Shown here: one piece after another, positions 11,080 to 21,762 of the stretch | Layout: the number at the start of each line of letters is the position of its first letter | How positions within the stretch are numbered: the stretch's first letter is position 1 | Source: Notamacropus eugenii | Lineage: Eukaryota; Chordata; Mammalia; Diprotodontia; Macropodidae | Direction: 5' to 3' | Length of the DNA: 64,000 nucleotides | Assembly: GCF_028372415.1 (NCBI RefSeq) | Contig: NC_092875.1 | Coordinates: 51,274,771 to 51,338,770 of the forward strand | Position numbers and translations under genes: made by a program | Notes under the pieces: model-generated | What the model saw: the letters and a program-made list of their open reading frames with translations, nothing else | Databases searched by the model: none | What the model was told of the DNA's origin: nothing

Positions 11080-11255
11080 GATGAGCAGTAACTCTGAAAG
11101 AACTGAGTTCCATTTCTCCAACATGACTTGGCCCGTGACCTTGGACAAATTATTTACCATCTCTGGCCTTCAGTTCCTCATCTTTAAAATAAGGGTGTTA
11201 TACTCCATGGCCTCTGAGGTTTCCTCCTAGCTCTGTCTCTGTGATCTTAGGACAC
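11080..11255 (+). repeat. MIR-type SINE
   Basis: Sense MIR core: 'gtgaccttggacaaattatt' and 'ttcagttcctcatctttaaa', ending 'agctctgtctctgtgatctt'. Confidence 0.65.
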
Positions 11256-11571
11256 TCTTCTTATTCAGTCCTGGGCCTCTCTATGATTTGTTTCATCTAC
11301 AATGGACAGATCATATAACTCAATGGAATAATCTAGGTGACATGCTTGTCCTTTGAAGATTGTTTGGTTAATCTCTTTAGAGTGGCCATGGAGTCCATTG
11401 AGATGACCCAATGCCATGAGTGGCATGCTATCTTTCTATTGAAACAGGTAGAGAATCTCCCTATCTCTAGAGGATCCCCTTTCCATTTGGATTTGGTGTA
11501 GGATATTATGACAATGACAAACCTCCTGAGTGGGCATGTATTTCCCTATATTGTGTCTGACTTAATAAAGA

Positions 11572-11823
11572 GAGCTAGGTGGTGCAATGGGTAGGGTACC
11601 AGACTTGGAGTCAGGAGGATTTGAGTTCAAATCCTTCCTCAGACAAATTATGTGACCTGGGCAAGTCCCTAAATTTGCCTCAGTCTCCTTATCTGTAAAA
11701 TAGGGATAATAATAGCATCTACCTCCCAGAATGGTTATTAGGATCAAATGAGATGAAATCAAATGTAAAGTGCTTAGCACAGCTTCTGGAATATAGTAAG
11801 TGCTATATAAATGTTAGCTATTA
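11572..11823 (+). repeat. tRNA-derived SINE (MAR1-like)
   Basis: Full-length element: tRNA-like head 'agctaggtggtgcaatgggt', box B 'gagttcaaatccttcctcag', core 'cctcagtctccttatctg', and the 3' end 'gctatataaatgttagctat'. The Tigger-type element at 11824 abuts its last bases. Confidence 0.8.
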
Positions 11824-12144
11824 CAGTTATCCCTTCCACATCACGGGGGTTAGAGATGCAGCACCTTCATGATATGGAAAATTTGTATAAAATTTTTTGG
11901 TGCTCCCTTCATACTAGAGAAGTCTGAATTATTAAGGTATTAAAAGATAAAATATGTTGATATCATACAATACATATACTTTATGCATTTTTGAGTTTCT
12001 AAACTTTTTCTGTTATCTGCTAGCCTTTGTGTGTAGTCTGTGGCTTCTTCAAAACTCCCCCCAGATTCCCATTTAATTTCTCATGCTGACCTGCAATATA
12101 TTAAAATTGTGATGGGGAAAGTCATGATGTGGAAGGGATAGCTG
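11824..12144. mobile_element. Tigger-type (TcMar) miniature transposon
   Basis: The left end 'cagttatcccttccacatca' and the reverse complement of the right end (cagctatcccttccacatca) match at 19 of 20 bases. It is flanked by TA at 11822-11823 and at 12145-12146. The 321-bp interior is AT-rich and non-coding. The TIR style CAGTTGTCCCT with TA targets is that of pogo/Tigger elements. Confidence 0.82.
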
Positions 12145-12539
12145 TATTTTATCAATAACCAGAGGACCATGGAGCACAATTATCTCTGTGATTATACTTT
12201 GATAAAGGAGAGCCTTTAGGCCCAGTCCAATGCTTTTTTGGTTTCAACAAACAATCACAGTGGGAGTGTATATTCTTTTTTTATATCTTCTAACCAAGGG
12301 TTTGACTATAAAGATGTGATCTGCTGAAGAAAATTTTCTGTTATAACCTGCCTATTCTCATCTTTTTTTTTTTATCAAGAATACTGTTGATATGTTTGTA
12401 GAGCAATCTTTTTTATAGAGATGAGAAAGTGGACATATGGGTTAGTAACTCCTGATGGCTTTTTTGTATTTTAATGCCATCTGGAATTTCCCCCCATTCC
12501 TTTGGACTCTTTTACTCTTTGAAATCTTGAAAATGAATC

Positions 12540-12800
12540 CCTTTTCCAAAAATAGCAAGGGAATAAAAACTATATATAGTTAGTTCCATGAAAAAGTGCT
12601 CTAAATCAGAGATATGCAAATTAAAACAACTATGAGATATCTTCTTATACCTATCAGATTGACTAAAATGATAGAAGGGGAAAGTGACATATTAGAGGGG
12701 GATGTAGAAAAATTGGGACACTAATTCACTGTTGGTGGAACAGTGAACTGATTCAACCATTCTGGAGAACAATCTGGAATTATGCCCAAAGTAAACAGTG
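12540..12800 (+). repeat. L1 fragment, 3' part of ORF2
   Basis: Degraded sense L1: 'gagatatgcaaattaaaaca', 'cctatcagattgactaaaat', 'gattcaaccattctggagaa'. The same landmarks occur in the L1 copies at 16370-16560 and (reversed) 15100-15290. Confidence 0.75.
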
Positions 12801-12964
12801 TGAAATGGAAATTAATGGTTTTGTATTGAATTCTCTTTTTCTGTTTTTCTGTGGACTTTGACCTCATTTAAATTCAAAATGAATAGAAAAAAAGAAAATG
12901 AAAACATCCGTTCAGTGCTTTCAAAAATGATATTCTCTCTTTGTATTTAGACATGTTCAGTTAA

Positions 12965-13025
12965 CTTTGCTAACACAGTGCTTGGTCCATAGTAAGGTGC
13001 TTAATACATATTTGTTGATTTGACT
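12965..13025 (+). repeat. L2-type 3' tail
   Basis: 'acacagtgcttggtccatag' followed by 'taaggtgcttaatacatatt', the sense L2 3' terminus. Confidence 0.6.
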
Positions 13026-13359
13026 TCCTAACTTAATTTTCTTTAGTGCTATTTCCATTTACTCATACAACACCATAGGGAATCAGATGTGGGTTTCTTC
13101 TTCTTCTTCTTGTTATTCCAGACTTATAACATCATTGGTTTGGGGATTCCCCTGTGCAGATTGGTAACTGTTCTACAATCTGTAGTCTTATAGAATCGTC
13201 AAGGATACTGAGGGGTTAAGTCAGTTAAAGGGTTAAGACTTGCCTGGAGTCAATTGGCCAGTATGTGTTCAAGACAGGACTCAGTCAGCCCCGGCTTTCT
13301 CTGCCATGAAGGCCAGATCCTTATCCATTACTCAAAATTGACTCTTAAACAGACCCATA

Positions 13360-13860
13360 CACAATTTAAATTTTTTTTCTGAATTTAACAAACACCAAAT
13401 AAGATGAATTATTTCCCCATACAAACTAGAACAGAGAAAGAGGATTTTACACCAAACTGCAAATCTCTTTTTAGGATAACTTGCTCTTTACTGATCTGCT
13501 TGCTATTTCCTTCTGTTCTGTACATTTAAAAAAAATGTTTCAATGACCTTTCCTTTTTTTTTTTTTTTTGCAACCTAGTAACAGCCTCCCAATTGGAAAA
13601 CGAAAGCAAAACCTTTACAATATGCACAATCAAGTAATATCAATGCTTGGTTTTGTCCAAAAGTGTATGTTTCTTTCCATCACTTCTCTGTCAGGAGGTA
13701 GGTAGCATCCTTCATCTCCTGAAATTCCACAATGATTCTTCCTGACGTATTTAGATTTTATTAAAATGTGATCGGATCCATTATCGCCAATGATTGGATT
13801 GGCATGAAACTTCTGGAAGATCTACTCAGTTTCCCATCTGTTTGTTATCTTACTAGTTTA
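13360..13860 (-). repeat. Probable L1 3'-UTR fragment (antisense)
   Basis: Shares 'ggtaggtagcatccttcat' and nearby landmarks with the antisense L1 3' region at about 29780. A T-run at 13550-13570 interrupts it. Boundaries are uncertain. Confidence 0.4.
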
Positions 13861-14383
13861 ACCTTGAAATTTGTCTGAAGAAACAAAACAATCACTCTTT
13901 GCAGATGACACGATGTTATACTTAGAAAATCCTAGAGAATCAACTGAAAAACTAATTGAAATTATTAACAACTTTAGCAGTTGCAGAATTCTAAATAAGC
14001 CCACACAAATCATCAACATTTCTATATATTACCAACAAAGTCCAGCAGCAAGAGACAGAAAGAGGAATTCCATTTAAAAATAACTGTAGACAATAAAAAA
14101 TACTTGGGAGTCTACCTGCCAAGGCAAGCACAGTCATTAAATGAACACTACTATAAAACACTTCTCACACAAATAAAGTCAGATCTAAACAAATGGCCAA
14201 ACCTCTATGACAAAAATGACAATTCTACTTTATTTATTCAGCGCCATACCAAACTATCAAAAATTATTTTGTAGAACTAGAAAAAAAATAACAAATTTAA
14301 TTGGAAACAACAAAAGTTCAAGGATTTCAAGGGAATAAATGAAAAAAGTGTGAAAGAAGATGGTCTAGCTATACCAGATTTCA

Positions 14384-14580
14384 TTTTTTTAAATTAATTT
14401 TTTAATGTTCTACAATCACTACCAAAAAACTTAGATTTTTACCTCCCCACCTGCCCCCCTAGATGCCATACAATTCTATATAGGATCTACATATACTTCC
14501 CTATTTAATATGTTTTCACTATAGTCATGCTGTGTAGATGAACTAAAATAAATGGAAGAAATCATATAACAAATCAAAAC

Positions 14581-14624
<44 letters not shown>

Positions 14625-15707
14625 TGATCTGCTACATTCTGCAGATGAATTCCATAGTTCTTTCTCTGAGTGTGGAAGACATTTTGTCTTAGAAAACCAT
14701 TGGGAATTATTTTTTTTTTAAAGTTCTTGCGTTATTATGAGTTCACCAGAAAAAAGTCTGGCCCATTGTGGTCGTTGCTGTGCACAAAGTTCTCCTGGTT
14801 CTGCTCCTTTCACTCAGCATCAGATCATATAAGTCCTTCCAGGCCTCTCTGAAGTCTTCTTGTTCATCATTTCTTATGGTGCAATAGTATTCCATTATAT
14901 TCATATACCACAACTTATTCAGCCATTCCCCAACTGATGGGCATCCCCTTGATTTCCAGTTTTTGGCCACTATAAAGAGTGCTGCTATAAACAGTTTTGT
15001 ACATGTGGGACCCCTTACCATTTTTATGATCTCTTGGGGATACAGTCCTAGCAGCGATATTGCTGGGTCAAAGGGTATGCACATTTTTGCAGCCCTTTGG
15101 GCATAGTTCCAAACTGCTCTCCAGAATGGTTGGATGCATTCGCAGCTCCACCAACAATGAATTAGTGTTCCAACTCTCCCACATCCTCTCCAGCATTTAT
15201 CATTTTCCTTTTCTGTCATGTTTGCCAATCTAATCAGTGTGATGTGGTATCTCAGAGTTGTTTTGATTTGCATCTCTCTAATCAAAAGTGATTTAGAGCA
15301 TTTTTTATATGATTATAGATATCTTTAATTTCTTCCTCTGAAAATTGCCTGTTCATATCCTTTGACCATTTATCAATTGGGGAATGACTTGTATTGTTGT
15401 ACATTTGACTGAATTCTCTATATATTCCAGAAATGAGGCCTTTGTCCCCGAGATTAGCTGTAAAAATCTTTCCCAATTTACTACATCCCTCCGAATTTTG
15501 GTTGCATTGAGTTTGGTTGTGCAAAAACTTTTCAGTTTAAGGTAATCAAAGTTATCCATCTTGCATTTCATAATGCTATCTCTTCTTTAGTAAAAAATTC
15601 TTCCCTTCTCCATAAATCTGATAAATACACTATTCCTTGCTCCTCCAGTTTGCCCTGGTATCAATCTTTATACCTAGATCATGTACCTGTTTGGACTTTA
15701 TTCTTGT
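14384..15707 (-). repeat. Nested L1 inserted antisense into the older L1
   Basis: Its 3' tail appears as a T/A-rich run at 14384-14405. Moving right, the minus strand reads the L1 3' UTR and then the ORF2 C-terminus from 14743 to about 15570, including '[20 protein letters not shown]'. The 15-bp target duplication ctataccagatttca lies at 14369-14383 and 15708-15722. It is 5'-truncated. Confidence 0.9.
14584..14621. repeat. (CA)n microsatellite
   Basis: About 19 CA units inside the 3' UTR of the nested L1. Confidence 0.95.
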
Positions 15708-17649
15708 CTATACCAGATTTCAAACCGTTTTATAAAACAGTAATTATCAAAACAATTGGTTTTGGCTAAGAAATAGAGCAGTGGATCAGAGGGATAGATT
15801 AGGTACAAATTACCTTATAGTAAATGACCACAGTAAAATAATATATGATAAGTGCAAAGATCCAGGCTTTTGGAACAAAACCTCAGTATTTGACAAAAAC
15901 TGCTGGAAAAATTGGAAAATAGTATGGCAGAAACTAGGTATATACCATGTACTTAGATAAAGTAAAAATGGGTACTTAATTTATACTTAAAGGGGGATAT
16001 CATAAGCAAATTAAAAGAGCAGGAAATAGTTTATCAGATTTATTGATAACGGAAGAATTTAGGATCAAAGAAGATATAGAGAGCATTACAAAATGTAAAA
16101 TAGCTAATTTTGATTATATAAAATTTAAAAGATTTTGCACAAACAAAACCAATGCAATCAAAATTACAAGAGAAGCAGAAAATTGGGGGGAAATGTTTGC
16201 AACAAGTTTCTCTCATAAAGGCCTAATTTCTCAGATATATAAAGAACTGTGTCAATTTTGTAAAAATACAAGTCATTCCTCAATTGATAAATGGTCAAAG
16301 GATATGAACAGGTAGTTTTCAGACAAAGAAATCAAAGCTATCTATAATTATATGAAAAAACGCTCTCTGTATTGATCAGAGAAATACAAATTAACGCAAC
16401 TTTGAGGTACCACCTCACACCTATCAGATTGACTAATATGACAAAAAAGGAAAATGTTGAATGTTGGAAGGGATGTAGGAAAAGCTGGGACATTAATGCA
16501 TTGTTGTGGAGTTGTGAAATGATCCAACCATTCTGGAGATCCAACCATTTGGAACCATGCCAAAAGGGCTATAAAACTGTGCGCACCCTTTGGTCCAGCA
16601 ATACCACTGCTAGATTTATATTCCAAAGACATTCATAAAAAGGAAAAACATCTATTTGTACAAAAATATTTATAGTAGCTCTTTTCGTGGTAGTTAAGAA
16701 TTGGAAAGCAAAGGGATGCCCATCAACTGGGGAATGGCTAAACAAGCTGTGGTATATGATTGTAATGGGCAATTATTGTGCTATAAGAAATAACATGCAG
16801 GATGATTTCGGGAAAAAAAAAACCTGGAAAGACAGCATGACCTGATGCACAGTGAAGTGAACTGAACCAGGAGAATGGTGTACAGAAAAACAGCAATATT
16901 GTATGCTGAAGAGCTGTGAAAGACTGTTATTCTCAGCAATACAGTGATCCAAAACAATCCCAAAGGACTAATGATGAAGCATACCATATGCCTCCAGAGA
17001 AAGACCTGATATTGATTGAATATAGCCTGAAGCATGCCATTTTGCACTTTTTCATTTTTTTTCTTTTATTCAAGTCTTTTTGTACAAAATGACCAATATG
17101 GAAATGTTTTGTGTACTTGTACATGTGTAATCTATGTCTGGTTGCTTATCATCTTGGGAGGAGGAGAAGGGAAGGAAGGACAGAATTTGGAACTCAAAAC
17201 TTTAAATAAAATGTTTTTAAAAAGAAATATATTTGTCTTTCTACACTAATGTAAAAAATACATTACCATAGCAGTGGTATTGCTGGACCAAAGGGTGCAG
17301 TAGTACAGATTTGTTTTCCCTTCTACTACTTTTCCCTGTTTCATGAGACAATAGTACTCATAATCTTCTGTCATCCCCTACTCCCCTATAATGTTTTGCT
17401 AATTAGCTTGTACTCTAGTTTCTAGGGTCCTTGGCCTCCTTGTTGTGGTGATTGATTTACACTGGTTAATCTTTTAAATTGGTTAAACTTTTACATGTTC
17501 ACAATAAAAATCAATATCTTTGATATCACCCATTTTTCAGTCAAGAGCTTATATTTATAGTTCAGTTTGAAGTTGCTATAATGTACATGGTGCCTTTTCA
17601 ACTTTATACTTTCTTCATTTTGACCTTTCTCTAATCTCTAATCTGGAAG

Positions 17650-17760
17650 ATAAAGGTCATCTAGTTCATCTCTTTGACTTTACAGGTGAGGAAACTGAGG
17701 CCCAGGTAGGTTAAAGGACTTGCCCACAATCACCCCAGCTACCAATGGTCAGTTAATGTA
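17650..17760 (-). repeat. MIR-type SINE fragment
   Basis: Antisense core 'tttacaggtgaggaaactga', then 'cttgcccacaatcacccca'. Confidence 0.6.
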
Positions 17761-17815
17761 GACAGACAGCCTGATTCAGAAATAACTACCTCATTAGTAG
17801 GTTAGGATTGCCAGT

Positions 17816-17853
17816 TTCTTCCTTCTTTCCTTCCTTCCTTCCTTCCTTCCTTT
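17816..17853. repeat. (TTCC)n microsatellite
   Basis: About eight ttcc units just before a SINE. Confidence 0.9.
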
Positions 17854-17899
17854 CTTTTGTTGTACTATACTGAACAGTATTCTCCATAACTAAGACTTT

Positions 17900-18136
17900 T
17901 CTTGGTACAGTGGATAGAGTACTAAGCCTAGAGTGAGGAAGACTCTTCTTCCTGAGTTCAAATCTGGCCTCAGACATTTACTAGCTGGATGATCCTGGGC
18001 AAGTCACTTGATTCTGGGTGCCTCAGTTTCCTTATCTGTAAAATGAGCTGGAGAAGGAAATGGCAAACCAGTCCAGTATCTCCGCCAAGAAACCCTAAAT
18101 GGGTTCAGGAAGAGTATGACACAACTCAGCAACAAA
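17900..18136 (+). repeat. tRNA-derived SINE with RTE-like tail (WSINE1-like)
   Basis: Head 'cagtggatagagtactaagc', box B 'gagttcaaatctggcctcag', core 'cctcagtttccttatctgta', then 'ggaaatggcaaaccagtcca' and the tail 'ggaagagtatgacacaactc'. The tail matches the 3' end of RTE/BovB-type LINEs. Confidence 0.8.
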
Positions 18137-18187
18137 AAGACCCTTTCTACGTATTCAAAAGGAGAATATATATAGATCCGATATAGA

Positions 18188-18290
18188 ATTGTATGCTGTC
18201 TTGGGGAGGGAGGGGAGTTGTGGGGGGTAGGTGTGAGGGGGTAAAAATCTAAGTTTTATGGTAGTGATTGTAGAACATTAAAAAAAAAAG
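18188..18290 (+). repeat. L1 3' end
   Basis: 'aaaaatctaagttttatggt' then 'agtgattgtagaacattaaa' and an A-tail. This is the reverse complement of the first bases of the nested L1 at 14395. Confidence 0.8.
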
Positions 18291-18629
18291 GCCCTTTCTA
18301 CTCTTCTTGAAGCATATGGTATAAGGCTTCTGAGTAATGTACAGGGCTTTCATCTCTTTATTTCTTATTTGCCAATCATATTATCCAAAATATTTTTCAC
18401 CATCCCTCTCCTGGGTTGATCTTCATGCTAGCTTGGTTTTGAAAGATCTCAAGTTCTCCACAGAATTCCTCTACTTTTTCATCCTCTGCAACAGACTTTC
18501 ATAAGCTGCTACTATTTATCTATTGTGGTCCCTTTGTTTTGTTTTACTTAACGTGAATCACTCCCTCCCCCCTAAAGCAAGATGAATCAATTTCCCATGA
18601 AATTTTGCTTATTATTGTCCCTGAGTGTT

Positions 18630-18860
18630 TGAATTTGGGGTTTGGAGTCAGGAAGACCTGAATATGAATCTAGCCTTAGATATTTACTAGCTGTGGGACC
18701 CTGGACAGGTCATTGAACCTCTGTCTGCCTCGGTTTCCTCAATTGTAAAATGGGGATAATAATAGTATCTACCTTAAAAAGTTGTGAAGATCAAATGAAG
18801 TCATATTTGTGAAAAGTACTTAGCACAGTGCTTGGCACATAGTAGACATTTAACCAATGT
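18630..18860 (+). repeat. tRNA-derived SINE (MAR1-like)
   Basis: 'ttggagtcaggaagacctga', 'cctcggtttcctcaattgta', and the tail 'cagtgcttggcacatagtag'. Confidence 0.75.
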
Positions 18861-19032
18861 CTTGTTCCTATTTCATTAACACATACATAAAATAATTTCT
18901 AAATCTTAAAGTCCTATATAAATTTGGCAGTGTGTGTGTTTTCTGGTTAGTTTTCTCAATGGTAGTATATCAGTTCGCTGGTCCTTGCTCACATTCAGAA
19001 CATTAATAGCGAATTTCATGTTTCTAGAATGT

Positions 19033-19268
19033 CTAAAAGGTAGCTATATAGAGTTCAGAACCTGGAGTCAGGAAGACATTTTCCTGAGTTCAAATCTGGC
19101 CTCAGACACTTCGTAGCTGTGTGACCCTGGGCAAGTCACTTCACCCTGATTGCCTCAGTTTCCTCATTTGTAAAATGAGTTGGAGAAAGAAGTGACAGAC
19201 TTCCCCAGTGTCTTTGCCAAGAAAACCCCAAATGGGGTCATGAAGAGTCAGACATGATTGAACTGAAG
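19033..19268 (+). repeat. tRNA-derived SINE with RTE-like tail (WSINE1-like)
   Basis: Head 'aggtagctatatagagttca', 'gtgtgaccctgggcaagtca', and the tail 'ggggtcatgaagagtcagac'. Near full length. Confidence 0.8.
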
Positions 19269-19269
19269 G

Positions 19270-20249
19270 TTTAAAAGCCATTGATTCAGCATCCCATTCC
19301 AGGACACTGCCACAGTCATTGAGAAAACAGAAAGGGGCAAGATAGGTTTCGGGGTCAATTTGTATTTTTAGGTATTTCATAGGTTCTCCAAAGGATCTTG
19401 GGTGTCCCCAATATACATCCGCTCATCCAAGATGACTTATGCATGTCCTCTCAGGGTAGTGCTAGGGAAGGCCCGTGGACATGGGAGCTAAGAAGGAGCC
19501 CTGTGTTTAACTCTGCTTAGCTAGACCTTGAGTTCCACACAACTGTTAAGTCCAGGAGAAGGCAGGATCAGAGGCAAGGGGCATCTACGGGGACAGTCAT
19601 CACAGCGCACAGCACAGGACACAATGTATCAAAGTCAGGCAGGGGAGAACCACCGTGCCTGGAGCTTGGTGTAGGGTCAGCGGCAGGGGCTGAATGTGTC
19701 TTCTGAGTTTTGTGCATGGAGACAGTGTCATAGGCTCTTTGCCATCACCTACCTACTACAGAAGTTGTAAAAAGCTAGAATTTGAACCCAGGTCCTCCGA
19801 CTGCAGATTCCTGAGCCCTCTGCCTCCCCTCCCAGGCTGCTGGCCCCTGCAGATGGCATGGGCTGCCTGGCACCTGCCCGGAGAGACAAGCCACTGTGCA
19901 CCGGAGCCAAGGGAGGGGGGGAGGAAAGAGAAATCAGGGGGGCAGCCGAGGCGTCTGGGAGGCTACTGGAGAAGGAGAAGCGGGAGGAGTGAGTTCCGCT
20001 GGCGGGGGAATTGAGGAACAAGAAGAGATGATCCGCTTCCGCGGGGGCCTCTCCTGGGTCAGAGCGGGCTGGGGAGGTCTGGAGAAAACAGTGCCTGGTT
20101 GGGGGGCTGGGCCTGGGGCTCCCCCGGACCGGTGGCCGAGCTCGGGCTCTGGGCCGGCGTGTGCCCCCCTCTGACCCCGCGGAGCCCGACACCTGCAGGA
20201 AGGAAGGGCTTTCTAGGCCGGCCCAGAGGAAATGTCTGGCCCTGAAACA
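19270..20249. other. Upstream flank of ZNF358
   Basis: No gene recognised. A short antisense MIR scrap ('gaatttgaacccaggtcctc') lies at about 19778-19840. GC content rises to the right into the CpG island. Confidence 0.5.
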
Positions 20250-21190
20250 GCCCAGAGGCGCCCTGGCCGAGGTGGCGTCTGAGCGCTCCAGGAACGGATC
20301 GCGTTGGCCTCGGCCGCTGTAGGCACTGACCGCTGGGGGCAGGGGGCCGAGGCTCGGTGGGGGGGAGGAACAGCTCGAGCGCGGTTGGGGGAGGGGGCGT
20401 CTCTCCTTTGCCCTTAGGGGAGGTCCGGGCGGGAGCCCGGTGGGGTCGGGGTGGGGGGGGGCGGAGGCGGCTCCTGGCCTGAGCGAGGTCGGGCAGGACA
20501 AAGAAGTCGAACCACTCCAGGAAACGGCTCCTTTTCCCACATTCGCCAGAGCTGGGGAGCTGTCCCTCCCCCACAGGGGGCCCCAGGACCGGTGGGCGGC
20601 GTCGGAAGGAGGCGGGGGACTGGGGGCCGGCGCCGGGAGGTGGGGGTGGGTGCGAGGAAGGGGCCCCGGGCCGGCTTGGAGGGGGAGGATCGGGGAGGGA
20701 GGGGGCCGAGCGGCTCGAGGAGGGGGCCGGGGCTAGGGGCTGGGGGGACGACCACGTGGGGAGGGCACGGCGCGGGGCGAGGAGGGGGCTGGCGCCGGGG
20801 GGCAGCGCGGGGGGGGGGCGGGGAGGGGTCAGGGAGGGAGGGGACGGCGCGGGGGCGGGGAGGGGACTGCGCGGGGCGGGGCGGGGGCCAGGGGCCAGCG
20901 CGGGGGGAGGCGGACTAGGAGAGGAGGAGGAGGGGCAGGGGCCGCGGAGTCTGGAGCGCCGGCGCCGCCCGCGCTCGCTCGGACGGGCTGTCGGTCGGGG
21001 TGACCCTGCCGGAGCCGGCCCCGCCCCCAGGCCCGCGGACGGACGGACGGCCGAGCGGAGCGGCGGGCCGGGCGGACTACAAGTCCCAGCAGCTCCCGCT
21101 CGGCTCGGCTCAGCTCGGGCTCGGACTCGGGGCGGCTGGCGGGGCGGGCGGGCGGCCGAGGCCGGAGCCCCGGGAGCGGGGCCGCGGTGA
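20250..21190 (+). promoter_or_regulatory. CpG island and promoter of ZNF358, with 5' non-coding exon end
   Basis: About 940 bp very rich in G, C and CpG, with many runs of three to eight G on the + strand and multiple GC-box-like 'ggggcgggg' strings. A strong donor (gtgagt) follows base 21186, marking the end of a probable 5' non-coding exon. The start site is not visible; no TATA box was seen. Confidence 0.75.
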
Positions 21191-21668
21191 GTCTCAGCCC
21201 CGGGATGTGGGGGAGGGGCCGGGAGGGGCAGGAGCCAGGCTGCCAGGCCCCGAGCCCTTCGCTTCCTCTGCCGAAATCCGGCCGCGGACGGGCGGGGGCG
21301 GGGGGCAGCGGGTTGGGCCCCCCCCAGTCTTCCCACTCCGGCCTGGGGCTTCCCTTGGGGGGTTGGGATGAACGCCCTACGGACAGGCCCAGTTGGTCTC
21401 CCCGATCTCCGGGCCTTGAGGCCAGCCCCTTCCGTGGGGGGGAAACTGAGGCCCTGCGAGGGGAGCCGGGCGCTCGCAGCCATAGGCCAGGCTCACTCGG
21501 GGCCTGTCCTCCAACCCGCGCCGCCTCCGCTCAGGGAGCGGGCACTCGGTCTCCCCGGACGGCCTCGGGGACCTGGGTGGGTGTTTGCCGAGCCTCCTTT
21601 CCCCCTGAGCCCGGCTTTCCTTTCTTGGCCAGAGCCGCGTCCTTCAGGCGGGTGGGGTGCGCGCCCGG

Positions 21669-21762
21669 ATGGAGAGAGGGGCGGTGAAGCCGCGGGGCCG
21701 GGCCCCCAGGGAGACCCTGGACAGCGACAAAGAAGAGAGCTGCGTCTTAAGCCCCTTTGCAG
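21669..21762 (+). CDS. ZNF358: ZNF358 coding exon 1
   Basis: Begins at ATG 21669 ([20 protein letters not shown]) and ends at donor gtgagg in phase 1. The exon probably begins after the acceptor at 21631-21632 (tttcttggccag). Confidence 0.8.

Larger units (their letters stand above)
13871..17225 (+). repeat. LINE L1, 5'-truncated, interrupted by a second L1
   Basis: Sense L1 starting in reverse transcriptase ('SLFADDTMLYLENPRESTEK', the FADD active site). It continues to 14383, resumes at 15708, and runs through ORF2 C-terminal pieces (around 16043-16640) to a 3' UTR ending in 'aaataaaatgtttttaaaaa' near 17220. The reading frame is broken in several places, so it is dead. Confidence 0.88.

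Noticed and set aside
14743-15285. 180-codon minus-strand frame with conserved-looking protein
   Set aside because: It is the L1 ORF2 C-terminus of the nested element, not a host gene.
20059-21483. 474-codon open frame on the minus strand over the CpG island
   Set aside because: Extreme GC content removes stop codons. The product is low-complexity Pro/Arg/Ala with no domain, and the + strand has the ZNF358 promoter and first exon here.
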